12,631 bases of DNA from positions 1-12,631 of the forward strand of contig JAGODA010000066.1 of assembly GCA_017998475.1 (NCBI GenBank). The letters run 5' to 3'. The first letter of the stretch is position 1, and each line of letters opens with the position of its first letter. This document shows positions 1-5,440 of this stretch, piece after piece. The notes under the pieces are model-generated. The model was not told the DNA's origin. It was given only the letters and a program-made list of their open reading frames with translations, and did no database searches. Made by a program: the position numbers and the translations under genes. This DNA is from Spirochaetota bacterium (GTDB lineage: Bacteria; Spirochaetota; UBA4802; UBA5368).

Positions 1-143
1 AAGGCCGCGGTGTCGTTGAACGCGCGCGAACCCGGATAGGTCGCCCGTACCCGCTCCTCGCTCGTTTCCAGGTTCCCCTCACGGCAGGCGGGCACGGCGA
101 AGACGACAAGGCACAGGAGAAGCCCGTACACAGCGTGTTTCAT
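1..143 (-). CDS. Putative lipoprotein, N-terminal fragment (runs off the window)
   Basis: The frame opens with ATG at 143-141 (minus strand) and stays open to the window edge, giving 47 residues. The N-terminus is a short basic start (MKHA), a hydrophobic core rich in Leu and Val, and then V-P-A-C with Cys at residue 20. This resembles a relaxed lipobox of the kind seen in spirochaetes and some other Gram-negative groups, so export and lipid anchoring are inferred. A GAGAGG ribosome binding site lies about 6 bases upstream of the ATG. Only 31 bases separate it from the esterase stop at 175, so it is probably the last visible gene of the leftward operon. The visible mature part is too short to assign a family or function. 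Confidence 0.6.
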   Translation of the reverse strand, partial: MKHAVYGLLLCLVVFAVPACREGNLETSEERVRATYPGSRAFNDTAA

Positions 144-174
144 TATTAACCTCTCATTATCGTTGGTATTCCGA

Positions 175-1044
175 TTACCTGGAAGGGACCTGGTCGGAGA
201 TCTCAACGGGGACCGGCGCGTAAATCGCTTCCAGTCCTTCCGCGATCGCCGGGACAAACAGGTCATCGTGACCCAATCCCTCAAACAGCGAATAACGCAC
301 AATCGCCCGTTCGCCCGCCTTCCTCCGGACTCTGCGGTCGAACATTCTCGCCAGGTCGTCCATCGAAGAGTCCTCGAGCGTGCCCGAGGCCGAGTAATAG
401 TATAGCGGCTCTCCGGCTGGAATTCCCGAAAAATCCATTCTATAGCGATTTATGAACATTCCGTCTCCCCACCACAGCGAGGGGCTGACCGCGATGAATC
501 GACCGAAAAAATCATGATAATACATGAGCCCGTAGCACACAGCGATTCCGCCGAGCGAATGCCCGGCGATCAGTCGGCCCGCCGGCCCGGCGTTCGTCCG
601 GTACTTCCGGTCGATGCGCGGCGCGAGCTCGGTGCGCAGGAAGCGGTAGAATTTCTTTACCCCGCCCCCGGTGGGAAAACCCGGCACCCTGATCGGTGTG
701 TAATCCCGCTTGCGGTGGTTCGCTCCCTTCCCATAGCCGATTCCTACTATGATGAGGTCCTTTTCGGGAGCGCCGTCAGGCCGTTCCTGTACGGCTTTCA
801 CGACATCCCCGAAATATTTGTCGCCGTCGAGAAGATACAGCACGTCATGGCGCCGGTCCGACTCGTTGTAACCGTCCGGAAGGTGTATGTAGACCCGGTA
901 CGTGTGCCGCGTGTGCCGGGAAACCAGCTTCTTTCCCGTGATGTCCGCATCGGCGTCCGGCGTCGCCGACAGGATAAACGCCAGGAGCGCGGCAGCGGCG
1001 CATGCCGCCTTAGAGTTGCGACGCGATGACCATTCTCTGGACAT
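175..1044 (-). CDS. Exported alpha/beta-hydrolase, putative esterase (Fes/IroE-like)
   Basis: This 289-residue protein matches the putative-esterase (PF00756-like) branch of the alpha/beta-hydrolase fold. The nucleophile elbow is G-H-S-L-G-G with Ser163. A likely acid follows S-A-S-G-T-L-E-D (Glu224 or Asp225), and the catalytic His is in G-L-G-H-D (His259). Other family hallmarks are Y-L-L-D-G-D near residue 70, the I-I-V-G-I-G strand near 98 and S-P-S-L-W-W near 187. The N-terminus has a basic start (SREWSSRRNSK), a hydrophobic stretch (about 13-26) and an Ala/Asp cleavage region, so secretion is likely. Related proteins hydrolyse siderophore esters, carboxylic esters or thioesters; the substrate here cannot be read from sequence. 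The start at 1044 overlaps the upstream dehydrogenase by 35 bases and has only a weak Shine-Dalgarno, but it is kept because it supplies a complete signal peptide. Translational coupling to the dehydrogenase is plausible. Confidence 0.85.
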   Translation of the reverse strand: MSREWSSRRNSKAACAAAALLAFILSATPDADADITGKKLVSRHTRHTYRVYIHLPDGYNESDRRHDVLYLLDGDKYFGDVVKAVQERPDGAPEKDLIIVGIGYGKGANHRKRDYTPIRVPGFPTGGGVKKFYRFLRTELAPRIDRKYRTNAGPAGRLIAGHSLGGIAVCYGLMYYHDFFGRFIAVSPSLWWGDGMFINRYRMDFSGIPAGEPLYYYSASGTLEDSSMDDLARMFDRRVRRKAGERAIVRYSLFEGLGHDDLFVPAIAEGLEAIYAPVPVEISDQVPSR

Positions 1045-2131
1045 TCGACGATCCGTCTATTGAGATGAGGAGCTGCGCGTCGTTAAAAATATTTCTGACC
1101 TCGGAATCGTCCTCGAAGGCCCGGTAACCGAGGGCCTCAAGGCTGAATTCCGCGATGTCCCGCAGCGTTTCGCTCGCGAAGAGCTTTGCCATAGAGGCCT
1201 CCATGGTGAACTCGCGACCCGCGTCGATGAGGGCGAGCGCATCGGCGTACAGCAGACGGGCCGCCCTGAGGCGCGTGGCAAGGTCCGCAAGGCGGAAGGA
1301 TATGCCCTGGAAGGCGAAGAGGGGTTTGCCGAACTGCTCCCTCCGGCGTACGTGCGCGGTCACGATATCCATAAGCCTTCTGGCCGCCCCGACACAGCTC
1401 GCGGCGACGAGCGGCCGCCCCTTGTCGAAGGTTTCCATCACCAGGAAATATCCGCTCCCCTCATCGCCCAGGAGACTTTCACGCGGAAGGACGACATCGG
1501 CGAAGCGCACCCTGCCTATCGCGCTTTGCCCGAAACCGAATCCGCGCGCCGGTTCGCGACGCTCCACGCCGGGAAGCGCCGCGTCCACCACAAAGGCGTT
1601 AAGGCCAGCCCTGCCCTTCTGTGAACCGGTGGTGGCGATGACGATGAAGAAATCGGCGATGGCGTTGTTGATCACGACCGATTTTTCGCCGTTGATAACG
1701 TAGCCGTTCTCCGTGGCCGCGGCGGCGCACCTGATACCGGTGATATCGGAACCGGCCTCCTCTTCGGTGAGGCAGAAGCCGAAGATGCTTCCCCGGCCGA
1801 TTTTCTTCAGGTACTCGTCCCTCTGACCGGCCCCGGCTATTTTCAGAAGCTCGGCGCAATGCGCGGTTGTGAGGAGCGCGGGCATGAAGCCGATACCGTG
1901 ATAGCTGAGATCCTCGTACACTGCGCCGGCCGCGGCATAGCTCAGGCCCGCGCCGCCGTGCGTGTCGGGAACCAGCAGGGCGTGATATCCGTCCCCGGCG
2001 AGCCCGGCGAAAAGCCCCCGGGCGGTCTCTTCGATCCCACGGCCGCGGTCCCGCGACACAGCGCCGAAGGCCCGGCCCGCCTCACGCGCCCGCCGGAGCA
2101 GTCCGTTCCCGCGGTCTCCAGCATCAGTCAT
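1010..2131 (-). CDS. Acyl-CoA dehydrogenase family flavoprotein with Asp at the usual catalytic Glu position
   Basis: This 373-residue protein has the full acyl-CoA dehydrogenase layout: helical N-domain, C-L-T-E-E-E-A-G-S-D (120-129) and G-Y-V-I-N-G-E-K (143-150) of the beta-domain, and R-R-E-Q-F-G (263-268) of the C-terminal helical domain. The family oxidises acyl-CoA to 2-enoyl-CoA using FAD and passes electrons to ETF. The MCAD-type catalytic segment (usually Y-E-G-T) reads I-D-G-S-S here, with Asp359. The alternative helix-G position is Gly238 (F-D-K-G-R-P), so no substitute Glu is visible. The usual G-G-x-G-Y segment before it is reduced to A-L-G-Y. The frame could extend to 2191, but 2131 is chosen: ATG overlaps the regulator's stop in ATGACTGA, with GGAGG ten bases upstream. 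It is probably co-transcribed with the regulator and esterase. Full activity is uncertain. Confidence 0.9.
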   Translation of the reverse strand: MTDAGDRGNGLLRRAREAGRAFGAVSRDRGRGIEETARGLFAGLAGDGYHALLVPDTHGGAGLSYAAAGAVYEDLSYHGIGFMPALLTTAHCAELLKIAGAGQRDEYLKKIGRGSIFGFCLTEEEAGSDITGIRCAAAATENGYVINGEKSVVINNAIADFFIVIATTGSQKGRAGLNAFVVDAALPGVERREPARGFGFGQSAIGRVRFADVVLPRESLLGDEGSGYFLVMETFDKGRPLVAASCVGAARRLMDIVTAHVRRREQFGKPLFAFQGISFRLADLATRLRAARLLYADALALIDAGREFTMEASMAKLFASETLRDIAEFSLEALGYRAFEDDSEVRNIFNDAQLLISIDGSSNVQRMVIASQL

Positions 2132-2483
2132 GGGTCTTCTGCCTCCATTCCAGATATTCGAGGAAGTCCTCAAGGTTCCGGAGATGATCATCGCTCAGGT
2201 TCGCCGCCCGATCCAGCAGGGAGCCAAGCAGGCGCTCACGGTCGTCCCGCGGCCCGTGGGATTCGGCCTCGAACCATTTTTCCTGCGCGATGAAATAATT
2301 GACGCTCTTACCGAGAAGCCTGGCGACCTCCTGAATCTGTCCCAGGTACAGGCGCCGTTTCCCAAGCTCATAGTTGGACAGGGCCGCCTGCGATATGCCC
2401 AGTTCCTCGGCAAGGTCGGCCTGTGTCATGCCCTTTTCCTCGCGCGCGGACTGAATCTTTTTTCCTATTTCCTTGAAACCCAT
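2124..2483 (-). CDS. XRE-family helix-turn-helix transcriptional regulator
   Basis: This 119-residue protein has a Cro/C1-type helix-turn-helix at about residues 6-62. Helix 2 is T-Q-A-D-L-A-E-E-L (20-28), the turn is G-I-S, and the recognition helix is Q-A-A-L-S-N-Y-E (32-39) followed by L-G-K-R-R. Residues about 80-116 form a charged helical tail (LRNLEDFLEYLEWRQK), a shape common in short XRE regulators and likely a dimerisation element; no ligand domain is evident. It is cytoplasmic and should bind DNA as a dimer. The gene heads the leftward operon and is divergent from the CoA-transferase across a 213-base region rich in dyads. That makes it the best local candidate for binding the 17-bp palindrome at 2667 and 4112 and for autoregulation. 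This link is inferred from position only. The ribosome binding site is a modest GGTGGG. Confidence 0.9.
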   Translation of the reverse strand: MGFKEIGKKIQSAREEKGMTQADLAEELGISQAALSNYELGKRRLYLGQIQEVARLLGKSVNYFIAQEKWFEAESHGPRDDRERLLGSLLDRAANLSDDHLRNLEDFLEYLEWRQKTHD

Positions 2484-2499
2484 CGCTCAATTCCCACCG

Positions 2500-2514
2500 G
2501 GATACCGGGTATCC
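2500..2514. promoter_or_regulatory. 15-bp palindrome in the leader of the XRE gene
   Basis: GGATACC-G-GGTATCC is a perfect 7+1+7 inverted repeat ending 17 bases upstream of the regulator's ATG, next to its weak ribosome binding site. It could be a protein-binding site or a small RNA hairpin limiting translation of the regulator. It differs in sequence from the AT-rich palindrome of the CoA-transferase promoter. Chance is possible but not high for a perfect 15-bp dyad in a short intergenic region. Confidence 0.4.
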
Positions 2515-2533
2515 TTGAATTTTGTGCCTTAAA

Positions 2534-2558
2534 GTTCAATAAAAATTCCGGATTGAAC
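2534..2558. repeat. Inverted repeat GTTCAAT-N11-ATTGAAC in the divergent region
   Basis: Seven-base arms (2534-2540 and 2552-2558) are perfectly complementary across an 11-base spacer. The segment lies in the inferred long leader of the XRE gene. The right arm also overlaps the first copy of a direct repeat, CCGGATTGA, at 2548-2556 and 2566-2574, spaced 18 bases apart. A two-turn-spaced dyad fits a dimeric regulator, but the arms are short and function is speculative. Confidence 0.3.
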
Positions 2559-2626
2559 CAGCGTCCCGGATTGAGAGGCATATCACGATAAAGCGACAAG
2601 TATCTCGTTAAATATATATACAATTT

Positions 2627-2654
2627 TATATAACATCTTGACATATTATAACAA
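2627..2654 (-). promoter_or_regulatory. Candidate leftward promoter for the XRE-dehydrogenase-esterase operon
   Basis: On the minus strand, TTGTTA (2654-2649) and TATATA (2632-2627) are separated by 16 bases. They lie inside the AT-rich patch that also contains the rightward promoter, so the two would overlap face to face. Use of this promoter would leave a leader of roughly 135 bases. AT-rich DNA yields such matches easily, so support is modest. Confidence 0.3.
2629..2645. promoter_or_regulatory. Degenerate copy of the 17-bp operator overlapping the -35 box
   Basis: TATAACAT-C-TTGACATA matches the perfect operator at 7 of 8 bases in the left arm and 6 of 8 in the right arm. It covers the TTGACA box of the CoA-transferase promoter and part of the candidate leftward promoter. 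It could be a weak second site, though AT-rich composition makes partial matches common. Confidence 0.3.
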
Positions 2655-2665
2655 TATTTTATGAA
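2638..2665 (+). promoter_or_regulatory. Sigma-70-type promoter of the CoA-transferase gene
   Basis: A consensus TTGACA (2638-2643) is followed after 16 bases by TATGAA (2660-2665). The -10 is only a 4-of-6 match, but its place is supported by the second promoter at 4083, which has the same box spacing and the same distance to an identical palindrome. Transcription would begin near 2672, inside the operator, giving a leader of about 25 bases. Confidence 0.6.
2647..2663. promoter_or_regulatory. Half-conserved operator copy, 20 bp upstream of the perfect one
   Basis: The left arm TATAACAA (2647-2654) is identical to the left arm of the perfect operator at 2667, exactly 20 bases upstream, about two helical turns. 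The right arm (2656-2663) keeps 5 of 8 bases. It lies between the -35 and -10 boxes of the rightward promoter. A cooperative auxiliary site is possible; a chance match in AT-rich DNA is the alternative. Confidence 0.35.
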
Positions 2666-2666
2666 A

Positions 2667-2683
2667 TATAACAAATTGTTATA
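2667..2683. promoter_or_regulatory. 17-bp palindromic operator at the CoA-transferase start site
   Basis: TATAACAA-A-TTGTTATA is a perfect 8+1+8 inverted repeat. It begins one base after the -10 box, covers the predicted transcription start and ends three bases before the GGAGG ribosome binding site (2687-2691). The same 17 bases recur at 4112-4128 at the same distance from a TTGACA box. A site over the start point usually means repression by steric block. The divergent XRE protein is the nearest candidate binder; a TetR or GntR protein encoded elsewhere is an alternative. Confidence 0.75.
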
Positions 2684-2696
2684 ATCGGAGGCGCCA

Positions 2697-4076
2697 ATGT
2701 CACGCGACATCATGAAGCTCTACAGGGAAAAACGCTGTTCAGCCGAAGAGGCCATGTCCTCTATACAATCCGGATTCTGGATCGATTACGGATTTTTCAA
2801 CGGGAAGCCCCAGCTCTGCGACAGGGCGCTGGCCGCGCGCAAAGCAGATCTTTCCGATATAACCATCCTGGCCGCCGTTACGCTCCCGCCCGTACCGGAA
2901 GTCCTTACCTGCGACCCGACGGGCGAGGTATTCACCTACAACGATTTCCATTTCAGCCCGTTGAGCCGCATTTTACAGACACAGATGCGAAACGTGTTCT
3001 ACAATCCGATACTCTATTCGGAGTGCGAACGCTATTACTCGGACCGCATCACCGATCCCGTTAAGGTCGGAACTCCACGCCGCAACGCCTCCATCGTGCA
3101 GACCCGCCCGATGGACGAGCACGGCTATTTCAACTTCGGACTGCATAATTCATCGACATACACCTCTCTCACCCACACCGACGTGGTCGTCGTCGAGACG
3201 AACTCCAATCTCCCCTTCTGTCCGGGCGGCAGGAACGAGCGCATACACATCTCGCAGGTGACACATGTTGTGGAGGGTGAAAACCCGCCCCTTCTGGAGA
3301 TCCCGTTCCCCGCGCCCACCGATGTGGAGCGTAAAATTGCCGGGCATGTCATGGAGCATATCCGCGACGGCTGCTGCCTGCAGTTCGGCATAGGGGGAGT
3401 CCCCAATGTGGTGGGAAGCCTGCTCGTGGAGTCGGATCTCAGGGACCTGGGATGCCATACCGAAATGCTTGTGGACGCATATGTCGATCTCTTCGAGGCC
3501 GGAAAGCTCACCGGTGCGCGAAAAACCATCGACCGCGGCAAGATGGCCTATACCTTCGCGGTGGGGGGCAGCCGCCTGTATGAATTCATGGACAAAAACC
3601 CGGCGATCTCCTCGTACAACGTCGAGTACATCAACCACCCGAACGTCATTTGCCGGAACGACAACGTCGTCTCGATCAACTCGGCCCTACAGATAGACCT
3701 CTACACGCAGATCAACGCCGAGAGCATGGGATTCGGCCAGATTTCCGGCAACGGCGGCATGTTCGATTTCGTCCTGGGCGCCTACTGGTCCAGGGGCGGC
3801 CGAAGCCTCATCTGCCTGCCGTCGACCTACTCTCTCTCCGAGGGCACCGTTAAGTCCCGTATCGTGCCGCATTTCGCGCCGGGCACCATCGTCACCATAC
3901 CGCGGCAGATGGTGAACATCATCGTCACCGAGTACGGATGGATTTCGCTTAAGGGGGATTCCACCTGGGCGCGCGCCGAGAAACTCATCGGAATCGCCCA
4001 CCCGGATTTCCGCGAAGAGCTCATCAAGAACGCTGAAGAACAGAAGATATGGCGGAGGAGCAACCGTATAGCGTGA
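2697..4076 (+). CDS. Acetyl-CoA hydrolase/transferase family CoA-transferase (Cat/AbfT-like)
   Basis: This 459-residue protein matches the acetyl-CoA hydrolase/transferase family (PF02550 N-domain, PF13336 C-domain), the class I-type enzymes that move CoA between carboxylic acids, such as butyryl-CoA:acetate or 4-hydroxybutyrate CoA-transferases. Recognisable blocks are Q-F-G-I-G-G-V-P-N (229-237), Q-I-S-G-N-G-G-M-F-D-F (348-358), V-T-E-Y-G (419-423) and I-A-H-P-D-F-R-E-E-L (438-447). In the family the glutamate that forms the acyl and CoA adducts lies in a segment like I-N-x-x-L-E-x-D; here it reads I-N-S-A-L-Q-I-D, with Gln332. A nearby Glu342 (Q-I-N-A-E-S) is present. The length is ordinary and no frameshift is seen. 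GGAGG lies five bases before the ATG. Expression is probably controlled by the palindrome at 2667. Its role with the adjacent dehydrogenases would be activation of an acid to its CoA thioester; the true substrate is unknown. Confidence 0.9.
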   Translation: MSRDIMKLYREKRCSAEEAMSSIQSGFWIDYGFFNGKPQLCDRALAARKADLSDITILAAVTLPPVPEVLTCDPTGEVFTYNDFHFSPLSRILQTQMRNVFYNPILYSECERYYSDRITDPVKVGTPRRNASIVQTRPMDEHGYFNFGLHNSSTYTSLTHTDVVVVETNSNLPFCPGGRNERIHISQVTHVVEGENPPLLEIPFPAPTDVERKIAGHVMEHIRDGCCLQFGIGGVPNVVGSLLVESDLRDLGCHTEMLVDAYVDLFEAGKLTGARKTIDRGKMAYTFAVGGSRLYEFMDKNPAISSYNVEYINHPNVICRNDNVVSINSALQIDLYTQINAESMGFGQISGNGGMFDFVLGAYWSRGGRSLICLPSTYSLSEGTVKSRIVPHFAPGTIVTIPRQMVNIIVTEYGWISLKGDSTWARAEKLIGIAHPDFREELIKNAEEQKIWRRSNRIA

Positions 4077-4082
4077 TTATGG

Positions 4083-4110
4083 TTGACAGCATATTACACT
4101 GTCATAATAT
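4083..4110 (+). promoter_or_regulatory. Sigma-70-type promoter of the second acyl-CoA dehydrogenase
   Basis: TTGACA (4083-4088) and TAATAT (4105-4110) are separated by 16 bases, the same spacing as the promoter at 2638. It lies in the 70-base gap after the CoA-transferase stop, so this dehydrogenase can be expressed independently of read-through. An inverted repeat TGACAG (4084-4089) / CTGTCA (4099-4104) overlaps the -35 box and spacer and might be a further protein site. Confidence 0.6.
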
Positions 4111-4111
4111 T

Positions 4112-4128
4112 TATAACAAATTGTTATA
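4112..4128. promoter_or_regulatory. Second, identical 17-bp palindromic operator
   Basis: TATAACAA-A-TTGTTATA is identical to 2667-2683 in all 17 bases. In both places the first base lies 29 bases after the first base of TTGACA. The spacer sequences between the promoter boxes differ, so the palindrome appears conserved by selection rather than by a recent copy of the whole promoter. It should couple this dehydrogenase to the CoA-transferase in one regulon. Confidence 0.75.
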
Positions 4129-4146
4129 TTCAATGGAGGTACGGCA

Positions 4147-5394
4147 ATGTTCGATTTCCTGCTGAACGACGAGCAGCTCAAGCTTCGCGACGAGGCGCGG
4201 GCTTTTACCAGCTGGGTCCCTAAAGAGATGATCCTGGATATGGACGCGGAAAAGATACAGTTTCCCCACGAATACCTCAAGGAGGCCGGCCGGCGGAACC
4301 TGCTCGGCATCAGGCTGCCGAAGGAATACGGCGGCAGGGGGCTCGGATGGGTCGAGGACACCATGGTGGCCGAGGAGATCGGGGTGGCGAGCTACAGCCT
4401 GGCCTGCCTGTGGGGGGTCGGGGCCGATATCGTATGCGAGGCCGTGGTCAAATATGGGAACGAAGATCTCAAGAAGGAGATCGTCGTTCCACTCCTGAAG
4501 GGTGATGTGTACGCGGCCGAATGCCTCACGGAACCGCGCGGGGGTTCCGACTTCTTCGGGGCCGCCACCACCGCCCGCAAGGATGGCGGCGACTGGATCA
4601 TCAACGGACAGAAGCGCTTCATCGTGGGCGCCGAGGGCGCGGACTGGTTCATGGTCTACGCGGTTACCGATCCGTCCGCTCCGGCCCATCAGCGCATGAC
4701 ATGCTTCATGGTGCCGCGCACCAGCGGCGTGGAGTCCAAATATATCTACGGCCTCATGGGAGTTCGCGGCGGTGGCGCGGGCCGGGTCATCTTTAACGAC
4801 GTGCGCGTCCCCGAGCGCTACGCGCTCAACGGAATCAACGGCGGATTCCCCGTATTCCAGACCAACATGATACCGGAGCGCCTTGGCACCGCGGCCATGA
4901 CCATCGGTTCGGTGCGCCCGGCCGTCGAGATCGCCACGCGCTACACCTCCATGCGCAAGGCATTCGGCACCGCGATCGCGAACTTTCAGGCCGTGGGATT
5001 CCGCGTCGCCGACAGCGTCCAGAAGCTCGACACCATGCGCTCCATAGCCTACACGACCGCCCGGGCGATCGATTCAGGGAAGGTTCACGCCGGGCGCCTG
5101 CGGCGGATGGTATCCGAAAGCAAAAAGTTCATCACCGAGGCATCGTGGGAGGTCGCCAATAACTGCATGCAGGTTATGGGGGGAATCGGCTACACCAACG
5201 TCTATCCGATAGAACGCATCGTGCGCGACATCAGGCTTTCCATGATATGGGTGGGCACCAACGAGATCATGCAGCTCATCATCCAGAACGAATGGTACAA
5301 GGAGTACCACAAGGTGCTGTCGAAGGAGAACGTACGCGACGTGGAGCAGGACGCCCCGAACGCCGGCGAGGTTGATGAAAAAATCTACGAGTGA
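4147..5394 (+). CDS. Acyl-CoA dehydrogenase, isovaleryl/long-chain catalytic type
   Basis: This 415-residue protein is a standard-length acyl-CoA dehydrogenase. Visible blocks are A-E-C-L-T-E-P-R-G-G-S-D (124-135), W-I-I-N-G-Q-K-R-F-I (150-159), R-K-A-F-G (270-274) for FAD binding, and Q-V-M-G-G-I-G-Y (342-349). The MCAD catalytic position in W-V-G-T-N-E-I-M (368-375) is Val369, as expected for enzymes that use a helix-G glutamate instead. That Glu is present as Glu244 in M-I-P-E-R-L, matching the E-R motif of isovaleryl- and long-chain dehydrogenases. It should be a cytoplasmic FAD enzyme donating electrons to ETF. Branched- or long-chain substrates are suggested only by analogy. A strong GGAGG sits seven bases before the ATG. 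The C-terminal tail after residue 385 is acidic and extends slightly past the usual end. The gene follows the CoA-transferase and shares its operator. Confidence 0.93.
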   Translation: MFDFLLNDEQLKLRDEARAFTSWVPKEMILDMDAEKIQFPHEYLKEAGRRNLLGIRLPKEYGGRGLGWVEDTMVAEEIGVASYSLACLWGVGADIVCEAVVKYGNEDLKKEIVVPLLKGDVYAAECLTEPRGGSDFFGAATTARKDGGDWIINGQKRFIVGAEGADWFMVYAVTDPSAPAHQRMTCFMVPRTSGVESKYIYGLMGVRGGGAGRVIFNDVRVPERYALNGINGGFPVFQTNMIPERLGTAAMTIGSVRPAVEIATRYTSMRKAFGTAIANFQAVGFRVADSVQKLDTMRSIAYTTARAIDSGKVHAGRLRRMVSESKKFITEASWEVANNCMQVMGGIGYTNVYPIERIVRDIRLSMIWVGTNEIMQLIIQNEWYKEYHKVLSKENVRDVEQDAPNAGEVDEKIYE

Positions 5395-5399
5395 GGACC

Positions 5400-5440
5400 C
5401 GTCCCCCTGGAGGCGAGCCGACGGCGGCTTCAGGGGGACG
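5400..5440. terminator. Strong hairpin between convergent genes, possible bidirectional terminator
   Basis: CGTCCCCCTG (5400-5409) pairs perfectly with CAGGGGGACG (5431-5440), and AGCCG/CGGCT (5416-5420 with 5425-5429) can extend the structure inside the loop. It starts just after the dehydrogenase stop (5392-5394), and its right arm includes the stop of the convergent glycosyltransferase. No U-tract follows on either strand, so it may act as an RNA 3'-end stabiliser or need help to terminate. Confidence 0.55.

Noticed and set aside
2132..2191. Upstream extension of the first dehydrogenase to an ATG at 2191
   Set aside because: The added 20 residues lie inside the regulator gene and do not look like a dehydrogenase N-terminus. 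The ATG at 2131 has GGAGG upstream and a typical stop-start overlap.
2680..2685. TATAAT at 2680-2685 as the -10 box of the CoA-transferase gene
   Set aside because: It would place the transcription start almost at the ATG and after the ribosome binding site, has no good -35 at the right distance, and is explained by the palindrome itself.
2600..2690. AT-rich patch as a sign of horizontal transfer or a replication origin
   Set aside because: It is limited to a promoter region between two genes of ordinary composition. No DnaA boxes, integrase or terminal repeats were seen.
4111..4689. Leftward open frame (192 codons) opposite the second dehydrogenase
   Set aside because: It covers the operator and ribosome binding site of a well-supported gene and shows no domain.
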